This document shows positions 36,564 through 46,429 of a stretch of DNA of 64,000 nucleotides, one piece after another (the stretch's first letter is position 1; every line of letters begins with the position of its first letter). The notes below the pieces were generated by a model, which was not told the DNA's origin, did no database searches, and worked only from the letters and a program-made list of their open reading frames with translations. The stretch spans positions 2,586,501 to 2,650,500 of the forward strand of contig NZ_AP017372.2 of the NCBI RefSeq assembly GCF_002356555.2. The letters are read 5' to 3'. The stretch is from Halorhodospira halochloris. Its GTDB lineage: Bacteria; Pseudomonadota; Gammaproteobacteria; Nitrococcales; Halorhodospiraceae. A program made the translations under genes and the position numbers.

Positions 36564-37520
36564 TCACTCAACGAAAAGCTCGCTGACAGACTCGTCGTTG
36601 CTCACTCGACGCATAGTCTCAGCAAGTATTTCCGCAATGCTCAACTGCCTAATGTTCGGGCACGCTGCCGCCTTATCACTAAGCGGGATACTATCACTTA
36701 CCACCAGTTCATCAAGCCCCGAGGCGGCAATCTTGTTTACTGCATCGCCGGAGAGAACCGGGTGAGTTATATAGGCAACCACTTTGCGCGCGCCCCTATC
36801 CTTGAGCGCATTTGCTGCCTGACAAAGAGTCCCCGCAGTGTCCACTATATCATCCACGATTATGCACGTCTTATCTTCAACATCACCAATGATGTGCATT
36901 ATGGACGACTCATTGGGTCGCGGCCGTCGCTTATCAATTATTGCCAATTCAGCGTCATCCAAACGCTTTGCTACAGCGCGAGCCCTTACAACTCCACCGA
37001 CATCGGGGGAGACGACGACCTTGCGCGGGTATAGCTGCCTCCATATATCCCCGAGCAGGATCGGCGATGCATAGACATTGTCTACAGGTATATTGAAGAA
37101 ACCCTGGATCTGGTCGGCGTGAACATCTACGGTTATGATTCTGTCGTAACCGGCCGCCTGCAGCATGTCCGCAACAAGTTTTGCCGATATAGGAACTCGC
37201 TGCGAGCGCGGCCGCCTATCCTGGCGAGCATAACCGAAATAGGGAATCACCGCAGTGACCCGAGCTGCCGAGGAACGCCGCAGCGCATCTACAATGGTCA
37301 GCAACTCCATGAGGTTGTCGTTAGCGGGACGACATGTAGACTGAACCACGAACACATCCTTCCCTCGGACATGTTCGTTGATCTCCACCATTATCTCGTC
37401 GTCACTGAACCGGTCTACTACGGCGTGTCCGAGACGTGCTTTGAGGTGGGCTGCTATCGCTTCGGCGAGGTGGGGATTAGAATTCCCCGTAAAAACCATC
37501 ATAGGACCGTTGATATGCAC
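36564..37520 (-). CDS. prs: ribose-phosphate pyrophosphokinase
   Basis: Prs makes PRPP from ribose 5-phosphate and ATP for nucleotides, His, Trp and NAD. Motifs include [13 protein letters not shown], the ATP loop [39 protein letters not shown] and the PRPP-binding loop [13 protein letters not shown]. The frame opens with GTG at 37520; ATG at 37502 is an equally plausible start given E. coli length. tRNA-Gln and ispE lie upstream on the same strand. Confidence 0.97.
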   Translation of the reverse strand: MHINGPMMVFTGNSNPHLAEAIAAHLKARLGHAVVDRFSDDEIMVEINEHVRGKDVFVVQSTCRPANDNLMELLTIVDALRRSSAARVTAVIPYFGYARQDRRPRSQRVPISAKLVADMLQAAGYDRIITVDVHADQIQGFFNIPVDNVYASPILLGDIWRQLYPRKVVVSPDVGGVVRARAVAKRLDDAELAIIDKRRPRPNESSIMHIIGDVEDKTCIIVDDIVDTAGTLCQAANALKDRGARKVVAYITHPVLSGDAVNKIAASGLDELVVSDSIPLSDKAAACPNIRQLSIAEILAETMRRVSNDESVSELFVE

Positions 37521-37560
37521 GGCTAGACGTCCATCCCTCTACTCGGCAATCAAGAGTATA

Positions 37561-37635
37561 TGGCTGGGGCGGCAGGATTCGAACCTGCGAATGCCGGTAC
37601 CAAAAACCGGTGCCTTACCGCTTGGCTACGCCCCA
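37561..37635 (-). tRNA. tRNA-Gln (TTG)
   Basis: A 75-nt cloverleaf lies on the minus strand with anticodon TTG at 37601-37603, T-arm GGTTCGAATCC and an encoded CCA (37561-37563). It sits between ispE and prs, where gammaproteobacteria commonly carry tRNA-Gln. Confidence 0.97.
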
Positions 37636-37653
37636 TTTGTCGATTGGTTGCTA

Positions 37654-38514
37654 CTAAGCCCTAGCTTGGGCCAGCTCAAACTCAATAGCTGACTTCGCTA
37701 TGCCCCTGCTGACAAAGCCACCCCATTTGGATGGCATGCTGTCCAGAGCCTCACGTGCCTCCGCCTCTTCTCCAAAGGGCACAAAGCAGCAGGCCCCCGT
37801 GCCACTCATACGAGCTCTGCCGTGCGAACTCAACCATTCTAACGCAGATTCGACTTCAGGCCAATGGGCTCGGACTACTGACTCACAGTCATTCCTAGCG
37901 TCGCCAGCTAGCAGGTCGCGTATTTTGATAGGAAGTGTGTCGCGTGTCAAACGCGGATCACAAAAAACTTGAGCCGTAGAGATAGCCACCCCCGGGTCGA
38001 CTACCAGGTACCACTGCGATTCGGCAATTCTTTCCGGCAAGGGCTCCAGGATTTCCCCCACTCCTTGAGCCCAAGCGCTGTAGCCGCGGACAAAAACCGG
38101 AACATCGGCACCCAAACCAAGCCCAATCTGCGCTAAGCGATCGCGGCCGAACCCCAAGCCCCAGATATAATCTAAGGCGAGCAGAGCGGTTGCGGCATCG
38201 GAGGAGCCGCCTCCCAGCCCGCCACCAGCTGGCAATCGTTTCTCGAGCCATATGTCGGCTCCCAAGCATGTACCAGCTGCCGCTTGCAGAGCCCTAGCTG
38301 CACGAACCGTCAGATCATCTTCAGCTGCAACCCCAGGTATATCTTTGCACCTGATTATCTTAGTGTCGTCGCGCCGTCGCAGATGCACAACATCACAATG
38401 ATCGAGCAGCTGAAAAGCGGTCTGCAACTCATGATAGCCATCTTCTCGCCTACCAAGCACGTGCAGAAATAGATTGATCTTGGCCGGCGCCGACCAACTG
38501 CTCCACTCACTCAT
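37654..38514 (-). CDS. ispE: 4-diphosphocytidyl-2-C-methyl-D-erythritol kinase
   Basis: IspE is the GHMP kinase of the MEP isoprenoid pathway. The 286-residue protein shows APAKINLFLHVLGRREDGYHEL at the N terminus (read as APAKINLFLHVLG, then DGYHEL), the GHMP ATP loop LPAGGGLGGGSSDAA, GADVPVFV and a C-terminal MSGTGACCFV. It overlaps lolB by 8 bp, the usual operon partner. Confidence 0.96.
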   Translation of the reverse strand: MSEWSSWSAPAKINLFLHVLGRREDGYHELQTAFQLLDHCDVVHLRRRDDTKIIRCKDIPGVAAEDDLTVRAARALQAAAGTCLGADIWLEKRLPAGGGLGGGSSDAATALLALDYIWGLGFGRDRLAQIGLGLGADVPVFVRGYSAWAQGVGEILEPLPERIAESQWYLVVDPGVAISTAQVFCDPRLTRDTLPIKIRDLLAGDARNDCESVVRAHWPEVESALEWLSSHGRARMSGTGACCFVPFGEEAEAREALDSMPSKWGGFVSRGIAKSAIEFELAQARA

Positions 38515-39124
38515 CGTCTATCTGCCAGCTGGACAAGGCAACTCGTAACTGCTTCGCAGACTTTTGAATATCGATCCGTGACGGCATATATATCCCTTCA
38601 ACACTCTCCCAACGCCTAAACTCAACCTGCCATCCATTCTGGACAATTTGCCGCGGGCGCCCCCGCGCATCGATATCCTTATCCCCCACCTCGAGTTCCT
38701 CGGCCGGCAAACCAACTATCCAGTAACGTAACGCCGATACGGGCAAGTCGTAGCCGGTATGCGTAGCGAACAGACTCTCCGGATCTGGCGCCGAATGCGC
38801 TTGCCCCGAGCCGTCATTGAGGACTACTGCGCCCGGCTGCCCACTCACCCTGACCGCACCGGCACCGAAGGGACCGGATAGGTTGATGTCGAAAACTTCA
38901 TCGCGCTGCTGCCAGCGCAAACTCAGGGTAGCCCCTTCGCCATTCACACGTACCGCGGCGCGCCCACTCACCGACCAACGGAGTAAATCTTTGCGCTCCT
39001 CAACAAACTCAGCGTGAGCATCGGCGCGTTCTTCCTCGTCAACCAACAAAGCACAGCCAGAAGCGCCAAACAAGACGGCCAGAACAGCAACCACTGCCAA
39101 CCGCCGCCAAGATATTGCCATCAC
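38507..39124 (-). CDS. lolB: outer-membrane lipoprotein insertion receptor LolB
   Basis: LolB accepts lipoproteins from LolA and inserts them into the outer membrane. A lipoprotein signal ends in FGASGC. The body shows the family order SVSGRAAVRV, TLSLRWQQ, ALRYWIVGLPAEE and a C-terminal IDIQ strand. The start is GTG at 39124 (or ATG at 39121) directly after the TPR gene stop, with AGGAGG upstream. The 205-residue length is normal. Confidence 0.92.
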   Translation of the reverse strand: MMAISWRRLAVVAVLAVLFGASGCALLVDEEERADAHAEFVEERKDLLRWSVSGRAAVRVNGEGATLSLRWQQRDEVFDINLSGPFGAGAVRVSGQPGAVVLNDGSGQAHSAPDPESLFATHTGYDLPVSALRYWIVGLPAEELEVGDKDIDARGRPRQIVQNGWQVEFRRWESVEGIYMPSRIDIQKSAKQLRVALSSWQIDDE

Positions 39125-40372
39125 CTAAAGCTCCTCCTTATCGACCTCGTAACGCTCAAGAGTCTCTTTCAACACACTGTGCGAAGAGTCAATCTCAACG
39201 GCTTGTCGCCATACTTGCTGCGCCTTGTCAGGCTTATCAAGTTCCCAGAGGAGCTCTCCGAGATGGGCACCAATTTCCGCATCTTTCTCTTGCTCCCAGG
39301 CGCGCTCCAGGTATTCCAGCGCCTCCTCCAAGCGCCCCAAACGATAGAGGACCCAGCCCTTACTATCCAGGATTGCCGCACTGGTAGGGCGCTTTTCTAA
39401 CGCCTTGGTAATCAGCTCCAACGCCTCCTCGAGGTCGCGGTCGTTATCAGCCAATGTATAACCGAGAGCATTCATGGCGTGCGGGTCATCGGGCGCTAGC
39501 TCAAGGACACGGCGCAAATCTTCCTCGGCGCTAACATCATCGCCCATCATCGCCCGCAACACGCCCCGGCCATATAGCAAGTCGACATCTGTGCCGACCG
39601 CTTCGAGTGCCTCACTGTAAACCGCTAATGCCGCATCTTCCTTGCCCTTCTTACGAAGCAAGCGCGCTTTATCCATGGCGCTGCGCGGCAACCAATCTGA
39701 CTCCTGCTCAAGCGCCAACTGATAAGCTCGGGCCGCGGCTTGGAGGGCTATAGCCGTGCGCCCCAATCGCTCTGCGGTTTGGGCCAGCACAATATGCCCT
39801 TGTTCTACCTCAGCGTGCTTATCTGCCAACCTCTTGAGAGTACTCAACGCCTTATCACTGTCATCGACACCATGCAAAAGAGTACTCTCAAGGAGAGCGA
39901 AAGCTCCTCCCTTAGCCCCCTGCCACCCATCGATGAATCTATCAAAATGGGCAACGGCTTCGTCTATATCCCCTCTGCGCAGCGCCACCATGCCCAGCAA
40001 CTGGCCTGCCACCGCCCGATCTGGAGCGATATCTTGTAACCGCTTAGCTGCTAATTCGATGCTCTTATCGTCTTCGAGCAACACGGCCAACCGCACAGCC
40101 CTCTCAACCACACCCAGATCCTCGGTTAGCTGCATGGCGTCAATATAATGCTCCAGGGCCCAGTCTGGACGCTCCTTTTCCTTCGCCACCCCAGCAGCGA
40201 GTACATGCCGGATAGCCAAGGTTCGCTGATCAGGCTCCCAAGAGTCGACCTCTGCTATAGGTTGCTGCACTGCTCGCCGATCCTGACCCGGATGAGTACA
40301 TCCAGCAACTATTGTTGCAACTGTTATAAACACAACGCTCACGGCACGCGGCAAACAGCGATGTGTCATCAT
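39125..40372 (-). CDS. TPR-repeat lipoprotein, function unknown
   Basis: This 415-residue protein has a lipoprotein signal (ITVATIVAGC) and a body of TPR repeats. The clearest are LGYTLADNDRDLEEALELI and LDSKGWVLYRLGRLEEALEYL near residues 290-365. TPR proteins of this type commonly sit before lolB-ispE in gammaproteobacteria; the partner is unknown. It is divergent from hemA across a 329-bp gap that contains hairpin element C. Confidence 0.85.
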   Translation of the reverse strand: MMTHRCLPRAVSVVFITVATIVAGCTHPGQDRRAVQQPIAEVDSWEPDQRTLAIRHVLAAGVAKEKERPDWALEHYIDAMQLTEDLGVVERAVRLAVLLEDDKSIELAAKRLQDIAPDRAVAGQLLGMVALRRGDIDEAVAHFDRFIDGWQGAKGGAFALLESTLLHGVDDSDKALSTLKRLADKHAEVEQGHIVLAQTAERLGRTAIALQAAARAYQLALEQESDWLPRSAMDKARLLRKKGKEDAALAVYSEALEAVGTDVDLLYGRGVLRAMMGDDVSAEEDLRRVLELAPDDPHAMNALGYTLADNDRDLEEALELITKALEKRPTSAAILDSKGWVLYRLGRLEEALEYLERAWEQEKDAEIGAHLGELLWELDKPDKAQQVWRQAVEIDSSHSVLKETLERYEVDKEEL

Positions 40373-40412
40373 CTAACCGAACCTCCCTAGGCTCTAAAAT
40401 AGGCCTTCCAGT

Positions 40413-40560
40413 TATTTCTCAAGGCTTCCCCGAGCCCACCCAACTGCCCCGATGTAGAGGGCGCCGTCAATCCATCGTGGCGGCCCCATGACGCCATCCT
40501 TGACGCCAACCCTCACGATGGGGCAATTGAGTGGCTCCGAGGATACCTTTAGGGGTATCC
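40413..40560. repeat. hairpin element copy C (degenerate)
   Basis: This copy lies in the hemA upstream region. Arms pair imperfectly (CCGAGCCCACCCAACTGCCCC with GGGGCAATTGAGTGGCTCCG, each read across one arm). The core CGCCGTCAATCCATCG, then CATGACGCCATCCTTGACGCC, aligns with copy A. The right end holds an extra palindrome GGATACC/GGTATCC. No target duplication is evident. The rest of the 329-bp gap has no other clear feature. Confidence 0.68.
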
Positions 40561-40701
40561 TTGAGCACTGTATCCGGCTGCACACCAACCAACCCGGGCA
40601 TTTTTTCGCAGGGCCAACTATTTACTCTAACAGTCGCCATTAGTGACAATAATGCTGTAAAGTTCTGATGGTGCCTAAACCAGCTAACGGATGCCAGCCT
40701 T

Positions 40702-42051
40702 ATGCCATTATTCGCAATAGGACTTAACCACGAGAGCGCACCTGTGGCCGTACGTGAGAGCTTGGCATTCAATGCCGAATCACTGCCCGAGGCGCTCCAA
40801 AAGGCGAAGAGCGAGACCTGCGCGGAGGAAGTAGCCATCCTCTCCACTTGTAACCGCACAGAGATATATGTGCGCCTCCCGCACACCGATCCTGAGGTGG
40901 TCGTGGGCTGGCTCGCTCGCTATCAAGGGGTTGATTTGCGCAAGGTACGTCCGCATTTGTATGTGCGCCGCAGTACCGAGGCAATGCGCCACTTGATGCG
41001 GGTCTCCGCCGGCTTGGATTCTTTGGTCCTAGGCGAACCGCAAATACTTGGCCAAGTGAAGAGCGCTTACCAAAAAGCATCGTCTGCGGGCAGCTTGGGC
41101 GCGGTTCTAGACAGGCTATTCCAACACGCCTTTTCGGTAGCTAAACAGGTCCGCACCGATACCGATATTGGCTCTAACCCTATATCGGTAGCCTTTGCTG
41201 CCGTCACCATGGCAAGGCAGATTTTCGATGACTTTCCCAAGCGGACAGCCTTGCTTATCGGTGCAGGAGAGACAATTGAGCTTGTGGCCCGCCACTTAGC
41301 TCAAAACGGCATCGGCAACGTGCTTGTTGCCAACCGCAATGTCGAACGCGCTAAGCGTTTGGCTGAAGCCCATGACGGGGAGGCAATGGGGCTTAGTGAC
41401 ATGTCTCGCCGCCTTAGCGAGGCAGATATTGTGGTCTCCTCAACTGGCAGCTCCCTCCCAGTGCTTGGCAAGGGCAGCGTAGAAAGGGCAGTACGCGCAC
41501 GCCGCCACCGCCCCATGTTCATGCTCGATCTGGCAGTGCCGCGCGATATCGAGCCTGAAGCCGGGGAAATGGATGATGTCTATCTGTATACTGTAGATGA
41601 CTTGAGGGATGTGGTTGCTGAAAACATGCGCTCGCGCCAAGAGGCGGCACAACAAGCCGAGCAGATCGTCGAGCGCCAGGTGCACCAATATCTGCAGTGG
41701 CGCCGGGCACGAGACGCCGGAGAGGCTATCAGGACATTTCGCGAGCGCGCGCACAGCTATGCTCGTGCGACGCGCGCACAGGCAGCAAGGCGCATTGAGC
41801 GGGGCGACGACCCACATGAAGTGCTTGAGTGGATGACCCATACATTAACCCGGCGGCTCATTCATGCCCCCACTGTAGGGCTGAGGGCGGCGGCCGCAAC
41901 TGGGGAAAACACTCGCATCAAACATGCATTACAGACTTTGGCAATTGATCAGCAAGTAGTAGAGAGGTCCGGTGAAGGAGACGATTCGCGACAAGCTGGA
42001 GAGGATGGCGGAGAGACACGAGGAGATTGGAGCGCAGCTAGCGGATCCTGA
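40702..42051 (+). CDS. hemA: glutamyl-tRNA reductase
   Basis: GluTR makes glutamate-1-semialdehyde from Glu-tRNA, the first step of C5 tetrapyrrole synthesis (heme, and bacteriochlorophyll where present). The catalytic Cys lies in [24 protein letters not shown] and the NADPH-binding [15 protein letters not shown] follow, then a dimerisation domain. The last ~40 residues are Gly/Asp/Ser-rich and non-conserved, and their coding sequence overlaps the prfA start by 80 bp. Length is 449 residues. Confidence 0.97.
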   Translation: MPLFAIGLNHESAPVAVRESLAFNAESLPEALQKAKSETCAEEVAILSTCNRTEIYVRLPHTDPEVVVGWLARYQGVDLRKVRPHLYVRRSTEAMRHLMRVSAGLDSLVLGEPQILGQVKSAYQKASSAGSLGAVLDRLFQHAFSVAKQVRTDTDIGSNPISVAFAAVTMARQIFDDFPKRTALLIGAGETIELVARHLAQNGIGNVLVANRNVERAKRLAEAHDGEAMGLSDMSRRLSEADIVVSSTGSSLPVLGKGSVERAVRARRHRPMFMLDLAVPRDIEPEAGEMDDVYLYTVDDLRDVVAENMRSRQEAAQQAEQIVERQVHQYLQWRRARDAGEAIRTFRERAHSYARATRAQAARRIERGDDPHEVLEWMTHTLTRRLIHAPTVGLRAAAATGENTRIKHALQTLAIDQQVVERSGEGDDSRQAGEDGGETRGDWSAASGS

Positions 42052-43063
42052 TGTCGCCGCTGACCCATCGCAATTCACTAATCTTTCGCGTGAGTACTCA
42101 AGACTTGAGCCCGTAGTTCAAGATCTACGGGCCTACAACAAGGCTCGGGAAGACCTTGACGCCGCCAGGGCGATGCGTGAAGACTCTGACAAAGAGATAA
42201 GGGCCCTGGCAGAGGAGGAGTTCGCTAGCGCTGAAACTGAGCTGGAGAGACTAGAACAGCGCCTGCAGCAGCACCTTGTCCCAACAGACCCTGATGACGG
42301 TCGCAACGTCTTCCTCGAGGTCAGGGCTGGCACTGGAGGCGACGAGGCTGCACTCTTCGCCGGCGATCTGTTGCGCATGTATACCCGGTATGCTGAGCAA
42401 CGAGGTTGGAAGGTTGAGGTCCTTAATGTCCGTCACGGCGAGCATGGTGGTTACCGCGAGGTAATAACCCGCATAGCTGGCAGGGATGTCTACTCGCGTT
42501 TGAAGTTCGAATCCGGCGTTCATCGGGTGCAGCGAGTCCCGACAACTGAGTCGCAGGGGCGCATCCACACTTCCGCGTGTACTGTTGCCATCCTTCCCGA
42601 GCTGGATGAAATTGATGCGGTAAGTATTGACTCTAACGATCTGCGTGTAGATACATTCAGGTCATCGGGTGCTGGCGGACAGCATGTCAACACAACTGAC
42701 TCAGCAATCCGTATAACCCACCACCCTAGCGGATTAGTAGTTGAGTGCCAGGACGAACGCTCACAGAACAAGAACCGCGCCAAGGCCATGGCACTTTTGC
42801 AGGCCAGGCTCACAGAAAGGGAGCGCGAGCGTCAGCACTCTGAGCGCAGCGAGCAAAGACGTCTAGCAGTTGGGTCCGGTGACCGCTCAGAGCGCATCAG
42901 GACATACAACTTCCCGCAAGGTCGGATCACAGATCATCGCATCGGGTTGACACTGTACAAGCTTGAGCAAACCCTCAACGGCCAACTTGATGAATTGATT
43001 GACACCCTGATCCAAGAGAACCAAGCCGACCTGCTAGCTGAAATCAACGAGGCGACGAACTAG
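41972..43063 (+). CDS. prfA: peptide chain release factor 1
   Basis: RF1 ends translation at UAA and UAG. The 363-residue protein has the tripeptide region [14 protein letters not shown] (PxT form; PAT is more usual) and the catalytic GGQ in [15 protein letters not shown]. The start is GTG at 41972 with GAGAGG 4 nt upstream, inside hemA. Its modification enzyme PrmC, often the next gene, is displaced here to 46.9 kb by minus-strand genes. Confidence 0.97.
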   Translation: MKETIRDKLERMAERHEEIGAQLADPDVAADPSQFTNLSREYSRLEPVVQDLRAYNKAREDLDAARAMREDSDKEIRALAEEEFASAETELERLEQRLQQHLVPTDPDDGRNVFLEVRAGTGGDEAALFAGDLLRMYTRYAEQRGWKVEVLNVRHGEHGGYREVITRIAGRDVYSRLKFESGVHRVQRVPTTESQGRIHTSACTVAILPELDEIDAVSIDSNDLRVDTFRSSGAGGQHVNTTDSAIRITHHPSGLVVECQDERSQNKNRAKAMALLQARLTERERERQHSERSEQRRLAVGSGDRSERIRTYNFPQGRITDHRIGLTLYKLEQTLNGQLDELIDTLIQENQADLLAEINEATN

Positions 43064-43196
43064 CCCCACCACGGCCGAGGGGCTCGGGTCGGCCAAGTCG
43101 CCGCCGCCGCCCAGAAATGGACCGCAGAGCCAGCAAGCCACTGGATCAAAAGACAATATCTCTTTTAACCCAGAAAGCTTGCTTACCATCCACCGG

Positions 43197-43631
43197 TCAT
43201 GCTACCCGCTGACGTTCACGTATCTCTTCGAGCGATTTACAATCAATGCATAGGGTTGCGGTAGGCCTAGCTTCAAGGCGGCGTAGCCCTATCTCAATCC
43301 CGCACTGGTCGCAGTAGCCGTAATCGCCTCTGCGTATGCGCTCCAGAGCTTGATCGATCTTTCGGATTAGCTTGCGCTCCCGATCGCGGGCGCGCAGTTC
43401 GAGAGCGAACTCCTCTTCTTGAGTCGCACGATCAGCCGGATCGGCGTGATTATTGGCATCATCACGCATGTGATGGACAGTGCGCTCGACCTCTTCCTGA
43501 AGCTCCCGCTTCCAAGCCTCGAGCAACTCGCGAAAGTGATCAAGCTGCTCATCACTCATGTACTCTTCTGTCTCCCCGGCCTGATAGGGTTCAAAACCCT
43601 GAACCGGAAATGCATGTCTACTCGGCGCCAT
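43197..43631 (-). CDS. dksA: RNA polymerase-binding transcription factor DksA
   Basis: DksA binds the secondary channel of RNA polymerase and works with ppGpp. The 144-residue protein shows the coiled-coil tip DPADRATQEEEF with the two key Asp residues. The four-Cys zinc finger (YCDQCGIEIGLRRLEARP, then LCIDC) is complete. A strong GAGGATGAGG site precedes the ATG. It is convergent with prfA across 133 bp, where a GGCCGAG/CTCGG-type hairpin is possible. Confidence 0.96.
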   Translation of the reverse strand: MAPSRHAFPVQGFEPYQAGETEEYMSDEQLDHFRELLEAWKRELQEEVERTVHHMRDDANNHADPADRATQEEEFALELRARDRERKLIRKIDQALERIRRGDYGYCDQCGIEIGLRRLEARPTATLCIDCKSLEEIRERQRVA

Positions 43632-43770
43632 TCCTCATCCTCCTCCCAAACAGCTGCCTGCCTGTGGTCACAGAAGCCCCCTACTACCGGCAACCTCGCC
43701 CCAGGCTAGGCCATCAGCCTTAACCTCCAAACGGTTACATGAGTCGCATACTCAAGTCAATCTTAAATAA

Positions 43771-44853
43771 TCAAAGCTGACGCAACGGCAGATGTTCGCG
43801 TAGCCCGTCTGCCGTCTTGCGCAAAGACTCCTCAGTAGCCGGCCAATCAATGCAGGCGTCAGTAATTGAGACGCCGTACTCCAGGTCGGCAGGAGAATCG
43901 CCCATCTTCTGCTTGCCCCAGCCTATATTGCTTTCCAGCATCACGCCGAAAATAGACCTGTTTCCATCAACAATCTGATGAACAACATCCTGCAGTACCG
44001 TAGGCTGCAGCCCTGGATCCTTGTTCGAGTTGGAGTGACTACAATCAATGACAATACGAGGCGGCATCCCGGCCTCTGCCAATGCTTGCTCGCAAAGACG
44101 GACACTCACCGAGTCGTAGTTTGGCTGCTGGCCACCGCGCAATACTACGTGGCCATACTGATTGCCCTTAGTACGGATTATCGTTATGCGGCCTTCTTGA
44201 TCAATCCCCAGGAAACTATGCGGCGAGGAAGCCGATTGCAGCGCATTAATGGCTACTACCTGACTGCCGTCGGTGGCGTTTTTAAACCCAACCGGGGTAG
44301 AAAGTCCGCTAGCAAGTTCGCGGTGGGTCTGTGACTCCGTAGTGCGCGCCCCGATGGCCGTCCATGAGACGAGATCGCCATAGTATTGTGGGGCTATGGG
44401 GTCAAGGGCCTCGGTTGCTGTCGGCAAGCCCATAGAGGTTATTTGTAACAGCAGCTCTCGAGCCTGTCTTAACCCCTTATCGATTTGGAACGAGTCATCC
44501 ATGTCAGGGTCATTAACAAGACCCTTCCAGCCGGTTGTTGTGCGCGGCTTTTCGAAATACACCCGCATGACCAAGTAGACGCTGTCGGCCAACTCATCAT
44601 GCAGTTTTTTCAGGCGACGGGCATAATCGAGCGCAGCGTCCTTGTCGTGGATAGAACATGGCCCCACCACCGCAAATAGGCGCTTGTCCCTGCCATCAAG
44701 AATGTCCCTAAGTATCTGCCTGCTCTCTAAGACAGTATTTCGGGAGGTTTCATCCAGTGGCAACTGCTCTTTGATCTCAGCCGGCGAAGGGAGTCGTTCG
44801 CCCGCAGCCACATTTACGTTATTGACGTTGTCAGTTTCTATGTTAGATGGCAT
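43771..44853 (-). CDS. 3-deoxy-7-phosphoheptulonate (DAHP) synthase, class I
   Basis: DAHP synthase condenses PEP with erythrose 4-phosphate, opening the shikimate pathway. The 360-residue protein is of the AroF/G/H type: VVGPCSIHD, MRVYFEKPRTTTGWKGL, IGARTTESQTHRELASGL, VIDCSHSNSNK and a C-terminal SITDACIDWP. Which amino acid inhibits it cannot be told. It lies about 140 bp upstream of dksA on the same strand. Confidence 0.96.
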   Translation of the reverse strand: MPSNIETDNVNNVNVAAGERLPSPAEIKEQLPLDETSRNTVLESRQILRDILDGRDKRLFAVVGPCSIHDKDAALDYARRLKKLHDELADSVYLVMRVYFEKPRTTTGWKGLVNDPDMDDSFQIDKGLRQARELLLQITSMGLPTATEALDPIAPQYYGDLVSWTAIGARTTESQTHRELASGLSTPVGFKNATDGSQVVAINALQSASSPHSFLGIDQEGRITIIRTKGNQYGHVVLRGGQQPNYDSVSVRLCEQALAEAGMPPRIVIDCSHSNSNKDPGLQPTVLQDVVHQIVDGNRSIFGVMLESNIGWGKQKMGDSPADLEYGVSITDACIDWPATEESLRKTADGLREHLPLRQL

Positions 44854-44991
44854 ACATATCCCGTTGGCGGCTCGTTAATTCCTTTGCCTCCGCCCCCAAC
44901 GGCCAGAATAATCGCTGCCAAGCAGAAGGCCAGTTAGGAGCACATCAAAAGGCAATAGTACTTAGCTAAGCGGTATGCCATCAAGCAAATT

Positions 44992-46275
44992 TTAATAGTT
45001 GCCTACACTTCGCTGTTCACCAACCATTTCGTATATCGGGGAACTCCCGGCAACAGTCTGCTCATCAACCACAATCCTTTTCACTGCCCCCTCGGCAGCA
45101 GGTACCGCAAACATCGGCTCGAGCAATATGTCTTCCAACACGGCGCGCAAGCCGCGAGCGCCGGTTCCCCGCTGATAGGCGCGTCTGGCTACAGCTTGCA
45201 ATGCCTCATCTGTAAAGACAAGCTCACAGCCATCCCGCAGCAGCATGGCCCTATATTGCTCTACCAGAGCATTGCGCGGCTCGATCAGGATCCTTGTCAA
45301 GTCATCTACATCAAGGCTGTTCAGCTGCTCTACTACCGGCAGTCGACCAACCAATTCAGGGACTAGTCCAAAGGCTTGTAAGTCATTGGCCGTAGGAGTC
45401 GACTCCCCCTCTCCCAGGTCATCTAGGCAAGCAGTGAAACCAACCCCTTGGTAGCCAGCAGCTCTACGACTGGCGTCATTTAGCCCTTCAAAAGCGCCAC
45501 CACATATAAAGAGCACATCGCGTGTATTAACAAGCAATTCGCGCCTATTGCGCCCGGGAACTTCAACTCTCACGGTGCGCCCTTCAATCAGCTTGAGCAA
45601 CGCCTGCTGCGCCCCTTCACCAGAGACATCTTGCCTGCTACTTGTAGAATCTCGAAGCGAGAGCTTGTCGATTTCATCGATATAGACTATGCCCCGCGAA
45701 GCCTTTTCCGGGTCATGGCCGCAATTTTCAAGCAAGCGCAGAGCTATACTATCGACGCTCTCACCGGCGTAACCTGAAGCTGTGAGGGTGGTTGCGTCTA
45801 TCGCAGCAAAAGGCACATCAACACTACGTGCCAAGCATGAGGCCAGGTAACTCTTGCCGGTTCCACTAGAACCGATAAGCAGAATGTTGCTCTTGCCTAT
45901 CTCAACGTCTTCACCGCGCGCAGCCCAAACCAGGCGTTTATAGTGATTGTATACCGCTACTGCGAGAACCTTTTTGGCGCGCTCTTGGCCAACAACATAG
46001 TCATCCAGGGTTTTGCGCAAAGCGCGGGGCGCGGGCAGGGTCTCCAGGATTCGCTCTTGGCGCTGGCGGCTATCCTCCTGCAGGGCCTCGTTGCACTCAT
46101 CTAAGCAGTGTTCACAAATATAGGCTTCCTCGCCCCCAATCAACGGCCCGGCAACGTCCTCCTCCTGCCCACAAAAGGAACAACGCCGGATGCGCTCTTC
46201 ATCTAAGTCGCGCCCGTCGTAATCGTAGCCGGGCAGCCCCGGCAACCAGATTTCGCCAAAAGATGATCGCCGCAT
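44992..46275 (-). CDS. divergent ClpX-family AAA+ unfoldase (paralogue)
   Basis: The 427-residue protein follows ClpX order: zinc finger (Cys32, 35, 54, 57), then an AAA+ module with Walker B VYIDEID, the VPELVGRLPV arginine-finger region and the GTGARGLRAVLE sensor-2 helix. It departs at key loops. Walker A is GSSGTGKS, the pore loop is GYAG rather than GYVG, the RKH loop is replaced (PGRNRREL), and the IGF ClpP-docking loop reads GVGF. About 30 extra residues precede the zinc finger. No clpP or lon is adjacent. A specialised unfoldase is inferred. Confidence 0.85.
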   Translation of the reverse strand: MRRSSFGEIWLPGLPGYDYDGRDLDEERIRRCSFCGQEEDVAGPLIGGEEAYICEHCLDECNEALQEDSRQRQERILETLPAPRALRKTLDDYVVGQERAKKVLAVAVYNHYKRLVWAARGEDVEIGKSNILLIGSSGTGKSYLASCLARSVDVPFAAIDATTLTASGYAGESVDSIALRLLENCGHDPEKASRGIVYIDEIDKLSLRDSTSSRQDVSGEGAQQALLKLIEGRTVRVEVPGRNRRELLVNTRDVLFICGGAFEGLNDASRRAAGYQGVGFTACLDDLGEGESTPTANDLQAFGLVPELVGRLPVVEQLNSLDVDDLTRILIEPRNALVEQYRAMLLRDGCELVFTDEALQAVARRAYQRGTGARGLRAVLEDILLEPMFAVPAAEGAVKRIVVDEQTVAGSSPIYEMVGEQRSVGNY

Positions 46276-46384
46276 CGATCAGCTCCCAAATTCAATAGCG
46301 GATTCATCCTATTAAGCGGCAAGTCATTCGAAAGCTTGAGGCCAGGCCATGCGACTCAGGAGGAGTTTATGGGTTTCCTGATAT

Positions 46385-46408
46385 AAAAAAAGCTGGCCCC
46401 ATGGCCGG
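46385..46408 (-). terminator. rho-independent terminator reading toward the ClpX-like gene
   Basis: On the minus strand the stem CCGGCC/GGCCAG with a 4-nt loop is followed by a run of seven T (46385-46391). No minus-strand gene lies just upstream, so it may insulate the ClpX-like gene or attenuate its leader. Confidence 0.55.
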
Positions 46409-46417
46409 GTGAGCCAC

Positions 46418-46423
46418 TATAAT
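46418..46423 (+). promoter_or_regulatory. -10 box just before the Trm112-like gene
   Basis: A perfect TATAAT lies 7 bp before the ATG at 46430, so transcription from it would begin at or next to the start codon and give a leaderless mRNA. No matching -35 is seen. Confidence 0.35.
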
Positions 46424-46429
46424 GACCAT

